A stretch of DNA of 64,000 nt, from assembly GCF_000421265.1 (NCBI RefSeq), contig NZ_ATWN01000011.1:124001-188000 (forward strand). The letters run 5' to 3'. Below are positions 18,024-24,509 of this stretch, in pieces. The position numbers were made by a program, and so were the translations under genes. Origin of the DNA: Thalassospira lucentensis MCCC 1A00383 = DSM 14000 (GTDB lineage Bacteria > Pseudomonadota > Alphaproteobacteria > Rhodospirillales > Thalassospiraceae). Below the pieces are notes generated by a model. The model did no database searches. It saw nothing but the letters and a program-made list of their open reading frames with translations, and was not told the DNA's origin. The stretch's first letter is position 1, and each line of letters opens with the position of its first letter.

Positions 18024-18161
18024 TCACCCTGGTCTTGTTGAAATATAGAAACCACCACCGAAGTAATTGTTAGCAATTGCAATGGCTAAAATAATTAGCC
18101 CTCCCAAAGCAAACTTGAATATAGTCTTTAAAGTTTTCTTCTTATCGTCATTCAGTTGCAT
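18024..18161 (-). CDS. Small single-span membrane protein, unknown (island gene C)
   Basis: A 45-residue protein: a lysine-rich start (MQLNDDKKKTLKTIFKF), one hydrophobic span ALGGLIILAIAIANNYF and a short tail. It is AT-rich, unlike its flanks. Immediately upstream and in frame is a degenerate 3' end of an HlyD-type gene, read through as ESLRERSLF before the ATG at 18161, so it may be translated as an extension of that remnant or on its own. No family recognised. Such a small protein could be an immunity, toxin or signal peptide-like product, but the sequence alone does not say. Confidence 0.45.
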   Translation of the reverse strand: MQLNDDKKKTLKTIFKFALGGLIILAIAIANNYFGGGFYISTRPG

Positions 18162-18247
18162 AAATAACGACCTTTCCCTCAAGCTCTCATCCCGGTACCG
18201 CAACATCGGCCCTAGAACATATTCAAGCAAATGACGCTCACCGGTAC
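18162..18247 (-). pseudogene. HlyD-type adaptor 3' end, remnant copy C
   Basis: Reads on the minus strand as TGERHLLEYVLGPMLRYRDESLRER, closely matching copy B. That pattern (TGER, LLEYVL, then a charged RDE-RER end) is the C-terminus of type I secretion membrane-fusion proteins of the HlyD family. Only about 28 codons remain. Upstream it is cut by a repeat hairpin with AAAAAAGGGAACAG. Confidence 0.7.
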
Positions 18248-18300
18248 AGACAAGAAAAAAGGGAACAGCCCTCTTTTACAATTTTCTTTTGCCGCATATG
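18248..18300. repeat. Island repeat, partial copy
   Basis: AAAAAAGGGAACAGCCCTCTTTT followed by ATTTTCTTTTGCCGC is a diverged copy of the left half of the repeat at 19834-19912. It separates remnant copy C from island gene B. Confidence 0.45.
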
Positions 18301-18327
18301 CAACTTAAACCACATCGCCATTTCTCC

Positions 18328-18672
18328 TTAATCAAGTTGAAATTTTAGACGATTAAAGATCAGTCGAAAAATTACTGAAGATAAAATTTGAACAAAAATT
18401 GCTAACAGCAAGAATTTAAAAGTATACCAAGAAATCATAAACCCAAAAGCTGCAAACACCAGAACCACAAGAACCACGTCTATTGCCGCAATACTCATTA
18501 AGCTTTCTGTAAATACCTTAAATAAAATCAAGTAATACAACAAAGATACTACAAAAAAAATCATTCCAAAAAATACACCAGCCCCAAAACTCCCAACTCC
18601 AATGTAAAAGTAGAAGCAAATCAATAAACTCAATGGGACTGACTTTATAATATGGAAAAAATAAGCTCTCAT
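18328..18672 (-). CDS. Four-span membrane protein, unknown (island gene B)
   Basis: A 114-residue protein that is almost entirely membrane: segments at about 10-29, 32-52, 60-82 and 85-106, with a basic C-terminus FNRLKFQLD. Base composition is strikingly AT-rich. The ATG at 18672 overlaps the stop codon of the HlyD-type remnant (ATGA), and the GAGGGAAAG that ends the remnant acts as its ribosome site, so it is coupled to the remnant's reading frame. No family recognised; the polytopic small form would fit an immunity protein, a holin or an accessory transport protein. Confidence 0.6.
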   Translation of the reverse strand: MRAYFFHIIKSVPLSLLICFYFYIGVGSFGAGVFFGMIFFVVSLLYYLILFKVFTESLMSIAAIDVVLVVLVFAAFGFMISWYTFKFLLLAIFVQILSSVIFRLIFNRLKFQLD

Positions 18673-18778
18673 CTTTCCCTCAAACTCTCATCCCGATGCC
18701 GCAACATCGGTACTAGAACATATTCCAGCAAGCGACGCTCACCCGTCAGGGTATCGACCGTGACCGCAATCCTAGCTT
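18669..18778 (-). pseudogene. HlyD-type adaptor 3' end, remnant copy B
   Basis: The minus strand encodes IAVTVDTLTGERRLLEYVLVP followed by MLRHRDESLRER and a stop, the longest of three copies. This is the typical end of an HlyD/PrtE-type membrane-fusion protein of a type I secretion system. The upstream part of the gene is missing; the frame continues into unrelated sequence derived from the penicillin-binding-protein tail duplicate. Its stop overlaps the start of island gene B. Confidence 0.75.
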
Positions 18779-18823
18779 GTAACGATGCCGGTCTTTTTTG
18801 CGTTTGTACAGATTGACCATAAA

Positions 18824-18853
18824 ACAACAGGCACCCGATTGGATGCCTGTTGT
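18824..18853 (-). terminator. Terminator behind the duplicated penicillin-binding-protein tail
   Basis: ACAACAGGCA pairs perfectly with TGCCTGTTGT around a 10-base loop; on the minus strand TTTTATGG follows. It lies 32 bases beyond the stop codon of the tail duplicate, where the terminator of the original gene would be. Confidence 0.75.
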
Positions 18854-18885
18854 GTGCTACATCAATACGTGGTTCGCCATGCAGC

Positions 18886-19030
18886 TTACTGCTTCTCATT
18901 GCCCGAACTATATCCGGCGGTGAAATCACGCCAGCTGTCATCTTCGCCCATTTTTTTTCGACCGGGCCAAGGCGGCCTTGCCAAGGGAGCGGACCGGCAG
19001 GGCTTGGTACTCATGGAGCATGAAATCACG
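18886..19030 (-). pseudogene. Duplicated 3' end of the class A penicillin-binding-protein gene
   Basis: About 145 bases align with 20067-20212, the last ~48 codons of the intact gene. The final residues AGYSSGNEKQ and the stop are identical in protein, while many third positions differ and one extra T at the T8 run breaks the frame. The level of change means an old duplication or a copy from a related strain. It marks a breakpoint inside the island. Confidence 0.85.
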
Positions 19031-19135
19031 AAAGGAAAAGGGTACAACCCCTCTTTTCTGGGATATAAAATAATCTAAATATGGCTTGAGGTGGAGTACT
19101 AAAGCAATAAACAGGCCCGATTTTCAATCAATTTA
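19031..19135. repeat. Partial island repeat and spacer
   Basis: GGAAAAGGGTACAACCCCTCTTTT is a diverged copy of the hairpin half of the repeat at 19834-19912. The remaining bases up to the stop of island gene A hold nothing recognisable. Confidence 0.4.
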
Positions 19136-19795
19136 TTAGCGATTATCATCTATTTTCGTATCAGAAAGGGAATTCAAAAAATAAAATGCTTTGTTAATAT
19201 TTTCAAAAATAACTTCATTTCCAGATTTGTATCTGGATAAATCTTCTATCGTTTTTTCATATAAATCGTAATTAATTGAATTTCTTTTCACAGCGTCTTC
19301 AATATGCCAACATATTTCTAATTCTTTACAGTAAGCGACACCAATATATCCAAGCCCAAAATCTTTCTTCATTACTGCATTTATATACATACGGTGTAAA
19401 AGAAACTGACTTTGATTATCGCCGTCATACGCTCCCGAATTATATGCAAATTTGAAAAATCCAATATGAAGATCCCAATAAGTATTATTGTCATCACGAT
19501 TTACAATAAATAAATCTGAATTCATTCCATTATAAGAAAAACTAAACTTACATATTTGGGCGCTGCATTCAGAATATGTTAATTCTGCCATGTTGCCCTT
19601 GGTTTGTTTTTTAAAATTAAAGACGTAATAAATACCACGAAATTTATTACTGATCGAAAACTCACTGGGCGTAAAAACAGGGATTCTTCCATCCGACCAT
19701 TTTGCGAAACTTGTTTGCGTTCCTCCGCCTATGATCAACACAGATACAAGAATAGCGGTTAGAAAAGTTCTGATTCTAAAAGCAATTAACTTCAT
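19136..19795 (-). CDS. Predicted exported protein, unknown (island gene A)
   Basis: A 219-residue protein with a clear signal peptide (basic MKLIAFRIR, hydrophobic TFLTAILVSVLIIGGG, likely cleavage after SFA near residue 31). The mature part is polar and aromatic-rich with four cysteines (77, 82, 156, 162) placed as two close pairs, CSAQIC and CKELEIC, which suggests disulfides in the periplasm or outside. The gene is very AT-rich compared with its flanks. ATG 19795 has GAAGGG 7 bases upstream and overlaps (TAATG) a stop that ends the third HlyD-type remnant. No family recognised. Possible roles are secreted effector, periplasmic immunity or surface protein; none is supported directly. Confidence 0.65.
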   Translation of the reverse strand: MKLIAFRIRTFLTAILVSVLIIGGGTQTSFAKWSDGRIPVFTPSEFSISNKFRGIYYVFNFKKQTKGNMAELTYSECSAQICKFSFSYNGMNSDLFIVNRDDNNTYWDLHIGFFKFAYNSGAYDGDNQSQFLLHRMYINAVMKKDFGLGYIGVAYCKELEICWHIEDAVKRNSINYDLYEKTIEDLSRYKSGNEVIFENINKAFYFLNSLSDTKIDDNR

Positions 19796-19802
19796 TAGCC
19801 GC

Positions 19803-19835
19803 CCTTCCAACTCTCATCCCGATACCGCAACATTA
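19803..19835 (-). pseudogene. HlyD-type adaptor 3' end, remnant copy A
   Basis: The minus strand reads MLRYRDES, then diverges (WKGG) to a TAA overlapping the ATG of island gene A. Only ~30 bases of the conserved tail survive; compare copies at 18162-18247 and 18669-18778. Its upstream end is cut by the repeat at 19834. Confidence 0.6.
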
Positions 19836-19912
19836 GGAAAAGGGAACAGTCACCTTTTCCTCATTTTCTTTTAGCGGAAAGAGGAAAAAATAAATCTGCC
19901 TCCCCTTTTTGG
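19834..19912. repeat. Island repeat, fullest copy
   Basis: Begins with the perfect hairpin GGAAAAGG-GAACAGTCA-CCTTTTCC, continues with ATTTTCTTTTAGCGGAAAGAGG, then AAAATAAATCTGCC and CCCCTTTTT. Pieces of the same unit occur at 17939-17978, 18248-18300 and 19031-19060. The unit precedes each HlyD-type remnant on the minus strand. Confidence 0.6.
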
Positions 19913-19947
19913 TCCAGTCCGAATCTATAACCCCTTGAAATAGAGAT

Positions 19948-19973
19948 AGATTCCCGCCTTCGCGGCAATGACG
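19948..19973. repeat. Short dispersed palindromic repeat, second copy
   Basis: GATTCCCGCCTTCGCGGCAATGAC shares the CCCGC-CTTCGCGG core with the palindrome at 3994-4013 in the opposite orientation. It sits between the island and the terminator of the penicillin-binding-protein gene. Confidence 0.55.
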
Positions 19974-20044
19974 GGCGGGTTAGATACGAGACCGCTCACA
20001 GACAGCCCCAAGAAGGCCGCCTGTGAGTCGATATCCGCGATAAA

Positions 20045-20063
20045 GGTGCAAAAACTTTGCACC
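20045..20063 (-). terminator. Terminator of the class A penicillin-binding-protein gene
   Basis: GGTGCAAA-AAC-TTTGCACC is a perfect 8-base-pair stem 3 bases past the stop; on the minus strand it is followed by TTTATC. Confidence 0.75.
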
Positions 20064-20066
20064 CAA

Positions 20067-22073
20067 TTATTGCTTTTCATTGCCCGAGCTGTAACCGGCG
20101 GTGAAATCGCGCCAGCTGTCATCTTCGCCCATTTTTTTCGAGCGGGCCAAGGCGGCTTTGCCAAGGGAGCGGACCGGCAGGTTTTGATGGGCATGCAGCA
20201 TGAAGTCGTGCCAGAGCTTGGCGGGGAGATCACCGCCAGTAACTTCGTCCATCGGACTGCCATCATCATTGCCCATCCAGACACCGGCCACCAATTCCGC
20301 AGTATATCCGATGAACCACGCATCGCGATAATCCGATGTTGTGCCCGTTTTCCCGGCAGCGGGCCGGTCAATAATCGCGTTGCGGCCCGTGCCCTTGGCA
20401 ATGACAGAGGCCAGCATATTGTTCATTTCACCAGCATGCAGCGGGTTCATCAAGCGCGACGGGAAATCATCGGTGCGTTGATATAAGACCTCGCCGCTGC
20501 GTCCGGTGATTTTGCTGACGGCGTGCGGGAACACCGAAAAACCGCCATTGGCGACGATGGCATAGGCGCCAGTAAGTTCCAGCATCGAAACTTCGCTGGT
20601 GCCAAGGGCAAGGCTCGGTTCTCTGTTTAAGGTTGAGGACACGCCCATATCGCGTGCCTTCTGGATGACCTTGTCCAAGCCAACTTCCATGGCAAGCTGC
20701 ACCGCAATCGAGTTGTTCGAGGTCGCAAGCGCATCACGAATGGACATGGTGCCGTGGTGTTTGCGATCAAAGTTACGCGGTTCCCAGCCATTGATCGAAA
20801 TTTCGATATCGCGCATCCAGTCGTTCGAGCCCAAACCGTTGTCTAGCCCGGCCAGATAGGTAAAGAGCTTGAACACCGATCCGGGTTGACGGCGGGCTTG
20901 CGTCACACGGTTATACTGACTTTCGAAATAGTCCCGTCCGCCAACAAGCGCACGCACCGCCCCATCAGGGGTCATTGCCAGAAGGGCGGCCTGACCGACG
21001 CGTTTTTGCACCGCACCGGGGCTTGTAAGCGCACGTTCAAGGTTGAATTCGGCAACTTCCTGAAGACGGGAATCAAGCGTGGTGTGGACCTGAAGGTCCT
21101 GATCGACATAGCCGACATAATCGCGCACACGATCAAGAACCCAGTCGGAGAAATAGCGCACACCCGGTCCTGTATTTGCCTTGCGCGCGGTGCGCACACG
21201 GGTTTGTTTGGCCCGGTCTGCACGCGCCTTGTTCAGCGCCCCGGTCGACACCAAGGCATCAAGAACAAGATTGGCGCGCTCCGCCGCCTGAACCGGATCA
21301 ACCATCGGATTGTAGCGACTTGGTGCCTTGGGCAATCCGGCCAGAACAGCCGCTTCATAGAGGTTCAAACGCCGTGGATCGGTGCCAAAGTAGTGGCGCG
21401 CGGCCGCATCAATCCCGTACAGGCCTGATCCGAAATAGATCCGGTTAAGATACAGCGACAGGATTTGCTGTTTGTCGAATTTGAATTCAAGCCAGAGCGC
21501 CAGAAGGACTTCTTCGATCTTACGACCAAAACTGCGTTCGGGGGACAGAAACAGGTTTTTGGCGAGCTGCTGGGTAATTGTGCTGCCGCCTTCGGTAATC
21601 CGGCCTGCTGTCAGGTTGGCCCAGGTTGCGCGCAAAATACCGATGATGTCGATGCCAAAATGATCATAAAACCGGCGGTCTTCGATGGAAACGAACGCCT
21701 GGCCGACATAATCGGGCAGATCACGTACTTCGACCGGATTGCCATACCGGTTGCCATAGGTGGCAAGTGTTGCGCCATCAATACTGATGATCCGGATCGA
21801 TGGTTTGCGTTCGCTGGCGACATCAAAACTGACTTTGTCGGGCAGCCCGTATCCGTAATAGGCAACGACACCACCGCCAAGCACCATGACCCAGATGCTG
21901 CCAAGGACGATGAAACGTGCAATGGCCTCTGGCCCGGGGATCAAATCGCCCATGCGCGAAAATAAACTGCCTTTGCGCTTTCCTGCGCTGCTGACGCGTT
22001 TTTTCGTTTTGGATCCCTTGGCGGCCGCGCCCTTGCGGACGCTTTGCCGTCTTTTAAATTCTCTTTGGGCCAC
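20067..22073 (-). CDS. Class A penicillin-binding protein (bifunctional transglycosylase/transpeptidase)
   Basis: Peptidoglycan synthase anchored in the inner membrane, 668 residues. A very basic cytosolic N-terminus (1-50) precedes one membrane span (about 53-75). The GT51 domain has the catalytic Glu131 in SIEDRRFYDHFG, then GGSTITQQLAKN (162-173), the RKxxE region and IYFGSGLYGIDAAARHYFG. The transpeptidase domain has the nucleophile Ser399 in SVFK (399-402), SNN at 452-454 and KTG at 575-577. All catalytic signatures are intact, so it is an active PBP1A-like enzyme by sequence. It lies downstream of a homologue without these residues, and its 3' end is duplicated in the adjoining island. 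Confidence 0.95.
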   Translation of the reverse strand: MAQREFKRRQSVRKGAAAKGSKTKKRVSSAGKRKGSLFSRMGDLIPGPEAIARFIVLGSIWVMVLGGGVVAYYGYGLPDKVSFDVASERKPSIRIISIDGATLATYGNRYGNPVEVRDLPDYVGQAFVSIEDRRFYDHFGIDIIGILRATWANLTAGRITEGGSTITQQLAKNLFLSPERSFGRKIEEVLLALWLEFKFDKQQILSLYLNRIYFGSGLYGIDAAARHYFGTDPRRLNLYEAAVLAGLPKAPSRYNPMVDPVQAAERANLVLDALVSTGALNKARADRAKQTRVRTARKANTGPGVRYFSDWVLDRVRDYVGYVDQDLQVHTTLDSRLQEVAEFNLERALTSPGAVQKRVGQAALLAMTPDGAVRALVGGRDYFESQYNRVTQARRQPGSVFKLFTYLAGLDNGLGSNDWMRDIEISINGWEPRNFDRKHHGTMSIRDALATSNNSIAVQLAMEVGLDKVIQKARDMGVSSTLNREPSLALGTSEVSMLELTGAYAIVANGGFSVFPHAVSKITGRSGEVLYQRTDDFPSRLMNPLHAGEMNNMLASVIAKGTGRNAIIDRPAAGKTGTTSDYRDAWFIGYTAELVAGVWMGNDDGSPMDEVTGGDLPAKLWHDFMLHAHQNLPVRSLGKAALARSKKMGEDDSWRDFTAGYSSGNEKQ

Positions 22074-22248
22074 AAATGCACCTTTTGGTCAGATACGGGC
22101 GCACGGCTTTTCGACCTGTCTGGCACGAACCCAATTATGATCCATGGCGATCAGACAGACGACATCACCGCGTCAACCGGCGTTTTTTATATTGTTATGC
22201 CCCAACCGAGGAGGGAGTCCCCCGTCTCCCCGTTATGCGACGATTTTA

Positions 22249-24162
22249 TCAGTTATTGCCGTTCAAGTCGCGCTTCCACAGATCGTTCACCCCGTCATTT
22301 TCCCGACGTCGCTGCGATGATGCACGGATCATTGAACGGATAGCCAGTCCATCATGCGCATCAAGCATAAATAACCGCCACAAAGACGCAAGCTCTACAT
22401 CCCCGCGCACGGCCATTCTACTGTTATCGTCATTGCCGGCCCAGACCACCGTGGTCAGATCAGACGTAAACCCGACATACCACGCATCCGAACCGCCACC
22501 AGAAACAGTGCCATACCCGGCAAACGGCCGGTCCAGCCTTACTTGCGGATCGGTCACACTGGCGTAAAGCACATATGATCCCTGAATGGCCTCGTCGGTT
22601 AGTCTTTTTTCCTGAACCAGATCTTCGCGCTGATACAGCGCGGCTTCGTCAGTCCCGCTATACGACACGCGGTTGATCACCGTCATTTGAGCCGGTTTGC
22701 CGGAATTTTGCGGCAATGTGTGAATGGCGGCAATTTCGCCCATCGTTACCGGATCAAGGCCGACCACAGTTCGAATATCTGTTGAAAGCGGACTTTTGAC
22801 ACCAATCGCATGGATGTAATCGCGCACATCAAGCAAGCCGTAGTGATCGGCAAGGGTTGTTGGCACGGTATTGACATCACGGACGAAAGCTTCGCGCAGT
22901 GAAATCTGCCCCATATATTCGTGATCAGGATTGATCGGCCGCCACCCGGCAACCGCCATGCGATTGTCCCGAACCCATTGGGCCGGATCACTGTTTTGGT
23001 TTAGCGCATAGTAATAGGTGGCGATTTTAATCATCCGGCCGGGCAAATGCCGCACGTCGGTTGCCCGGTTGCGCTGAAACGGGCTGTAATTGGCCCCACC
23101 GATGATCGCGCGAATACGCCCATCCGGGCTGATGGAAATAAGGGCGGTTTGATTGGCACCCTTGGGTTTGATGCGAATCTCGGAAACCTCGCGCACGACA
23201 TCCTGAGCGAGCTTTTGCACCTTAAGATCAATGCTGGTGACAACATCGATATCGCGGCTGCTGTATCCGACAATATCGGCGACTTCTTCAAGAACCATGT
23301 CGACCAGATAGCCCGAGACAACATGTTCTTCGTATTGAACATCGAGCTTTGGCTCAAGCAATGTCAGGGCGGAAACCCGATCCTTCTCGATGAATTTGTA
23401 CTGACCCAGTTTTGCCAGAATATCGTTGGCTTCCGCGGCGGTTTCACTGGAATGCAAAAGCGGATCAAACTTGACAGGATCGCTCATGGCAGCAGCCAGA
23501 ACGGCGGCCTGATGCAGGGTTATGCGCTCTGCCGGGCCGCCGTACCAAAGGCGTGATGCCGCGGTAATGCCAAAAATGCCCCGTCCGATATAGCTGCGTT
23601 CAAGGTAGCTGCGCAGGATGGTCTTTTTGCTGAATTTCATTTCCAGCCAAAGTGCGACGAGGAATTCCTGAAAATGGCGTCCCGCACTGTTGGCTTTGGT
23701 CTTAAAGAAGGTTCGCGCAACCTTCATCGTGATGGTCGACCCCGATCCTGGATCACCGCTAAAGATCCGGGCGAAATCACGGCCCGAAACGCCCATATGA
23801 TTAAAGAAGTTCGGATCGGTTGCCGCGACAAAGACGTTTTGCACCCGTTCGGGGATGGTTGTCAGCGAGACATCCTGACTGTAGCGCCCCTCGACGGTTT
23901 CCAGCAACGCCCCGTCATAGCCCAGAATACGGACTTGCGGGCTGCGGATCATGTTGCGGCTAAGATCGAGGTTGGACTGAATGGAATACATCATGCCAAA
24001 CAGCGATCCCACGACCAGCGTCAGGCAGAACCCGATTGTGATCATGCGCCGACGCCGCATGCGCCGCCGTATGATCCGCATTTCGCGTTCGGCTATTTTC
24101 TGCATTGCGGAATTGGCTGCTGATTGCCCACCGCCTGTATGGTCTTCGTCTTCCTCGGCCAC
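22249..24162 (-). CDS. Catalytically degenerate class A penicillin-binding-protein homologue
   Basis: A full-length (637-residue) homologue of the neighbouring enzyme: acidic start, basic stretch IRRRMRRRRM, membrane span about 41-60, GT51-like and transpeptidase-like domains. The catalytic positions are changed. The GT51 Glu is Thr115 (AATDPNFFNHMG), the TITQQLAKN segment reads TITMKVART, the nucleophile Ser of SxxK is Arg376 (GRMIK), SxN is DVN (429-431) and KTG is YGT (550-552). The frame is uninterrupted and the fold-defining segments (LWLEMKFSKKTILRSYLERSYIGRGIFGITAASRLWYGG; DAWYVGFTSDLTTVVWAGNDDN) are kept, so it looks like a selected pseudoenzyme, perhaps an allosteric partner or scaffold for the active protein downstream. 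175 bases separate the two genes. Confidence 0.85.
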   Translation of the reverse strand: MAEEDEDHTGGGQSAANSAMQKIAEREMRIIRRRMRRRRMITIGFCLTLVVGSLFGMMYSIQSNLDLSRNMIRSPQVRILGYDGALLETVEGRYSQDVSLTTIPERVQNVFVAATDPNFFNHMGVSGRDFARIFSGDPGSGSTITMKVARTFFKTKANSAGRHFQEFLVALWLEMKFSKKTILRSYLERSYIGRGIFGITAASRLWYGGPAERITLHQAAVLAAAMSDPVKFDPLLHSSETAAEANDILAKLGQYKFIEKDRVSALTLLEPKLDVQYEEHVVSGYLVDMVLEEVADIVGYSSRDIDVVTSIDLKVQKLAQDVVREVSEIRIKPKGANQTALISISPDGRIRAIIGGANYSPFQRNRATDVRHLPGRMIKIATYYYALNQNSDPAQWVRDNRMAVAGWRPINPDHEYMGQISLREAFVRDVNTVPTTLADHYGLLDVRDYIHAIGVKSPLSTDIRTVVGLDPVTMGEIAAIHTLPQNSGKPAQMTVINRVSYSGTDEAALYQREDLVQEKRLTDEAIQGSYVLYASVTDPQVRLDRPFAGYGTVSGGGSDAWYVGFTSDLTTVVWAGNDDNSRMAVRGDVELASLWRLFMLDAHDGLAIRSMIRASSQRRRENDGVNDLWKRDLNGNN

Positions 24163-24509
24163 GCCAAAATTCCGTAAATTGCCCGTATTTTATATTGTTC
24201 CCCAACAGTAAAGCGACAAGCTGTTAAGAAAATACTTTAACCATGACAATTAACCATACAAACGTATCGAAAATCGTCGTCACCCCCTCCCAAAGATGAC
24301 CGATTGCGGCGCGATCAACGGATTTCTCTTGCCAGATTGGCGCACAATCCCCGATAAGATCAGCAGGGCAGGCGATGGCGTCGCCAGTGCAAAATGCGCG
24401 CCCGATATCACTCATACACATCCTGAACGCCGGGATCTTGCTTTGTCGTTGTCAAGACAGGGGGAGGTCACATCCCCTTTGAGGCAACGCCGATAAGGAG
24501 ATTTTGCGA
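24163..24509. other. Promoter region between the degenerate PBP gene and creatinase
   Basis: This 347-base stretch should contain promoters for both divergent genes. It also holds one possible small minus-strand frame, listed separately. An AAGGAG at 24495-24500 is the creatinase ribosome site. No palindrome of note was seen. Confidence 0.4.
24224..24415 (-). CDS. Possible small membrane peptide, unknown
   Basis: An ATG at 24415 with AGGA 5 bases upstream opens a 63-residue frame ending 61 bases before the degenerate PBP gene. It holds two cysteines in the N-terminal half (GDAIACPADLIGDCAP) and a hydrophobic end, TIFDTFVWLIVMVKVF. It may be a chance frame; position upstream of and in the same direction as the PBP-like gene is the main support. 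Confidence 0.25.
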   Translation of the reverse strand: MSDIGRAFCTGDAIACPADLIGDCAPIWQEKSVDRAAIGHLWEGVTTIFDTFVWLIVMVKVFS

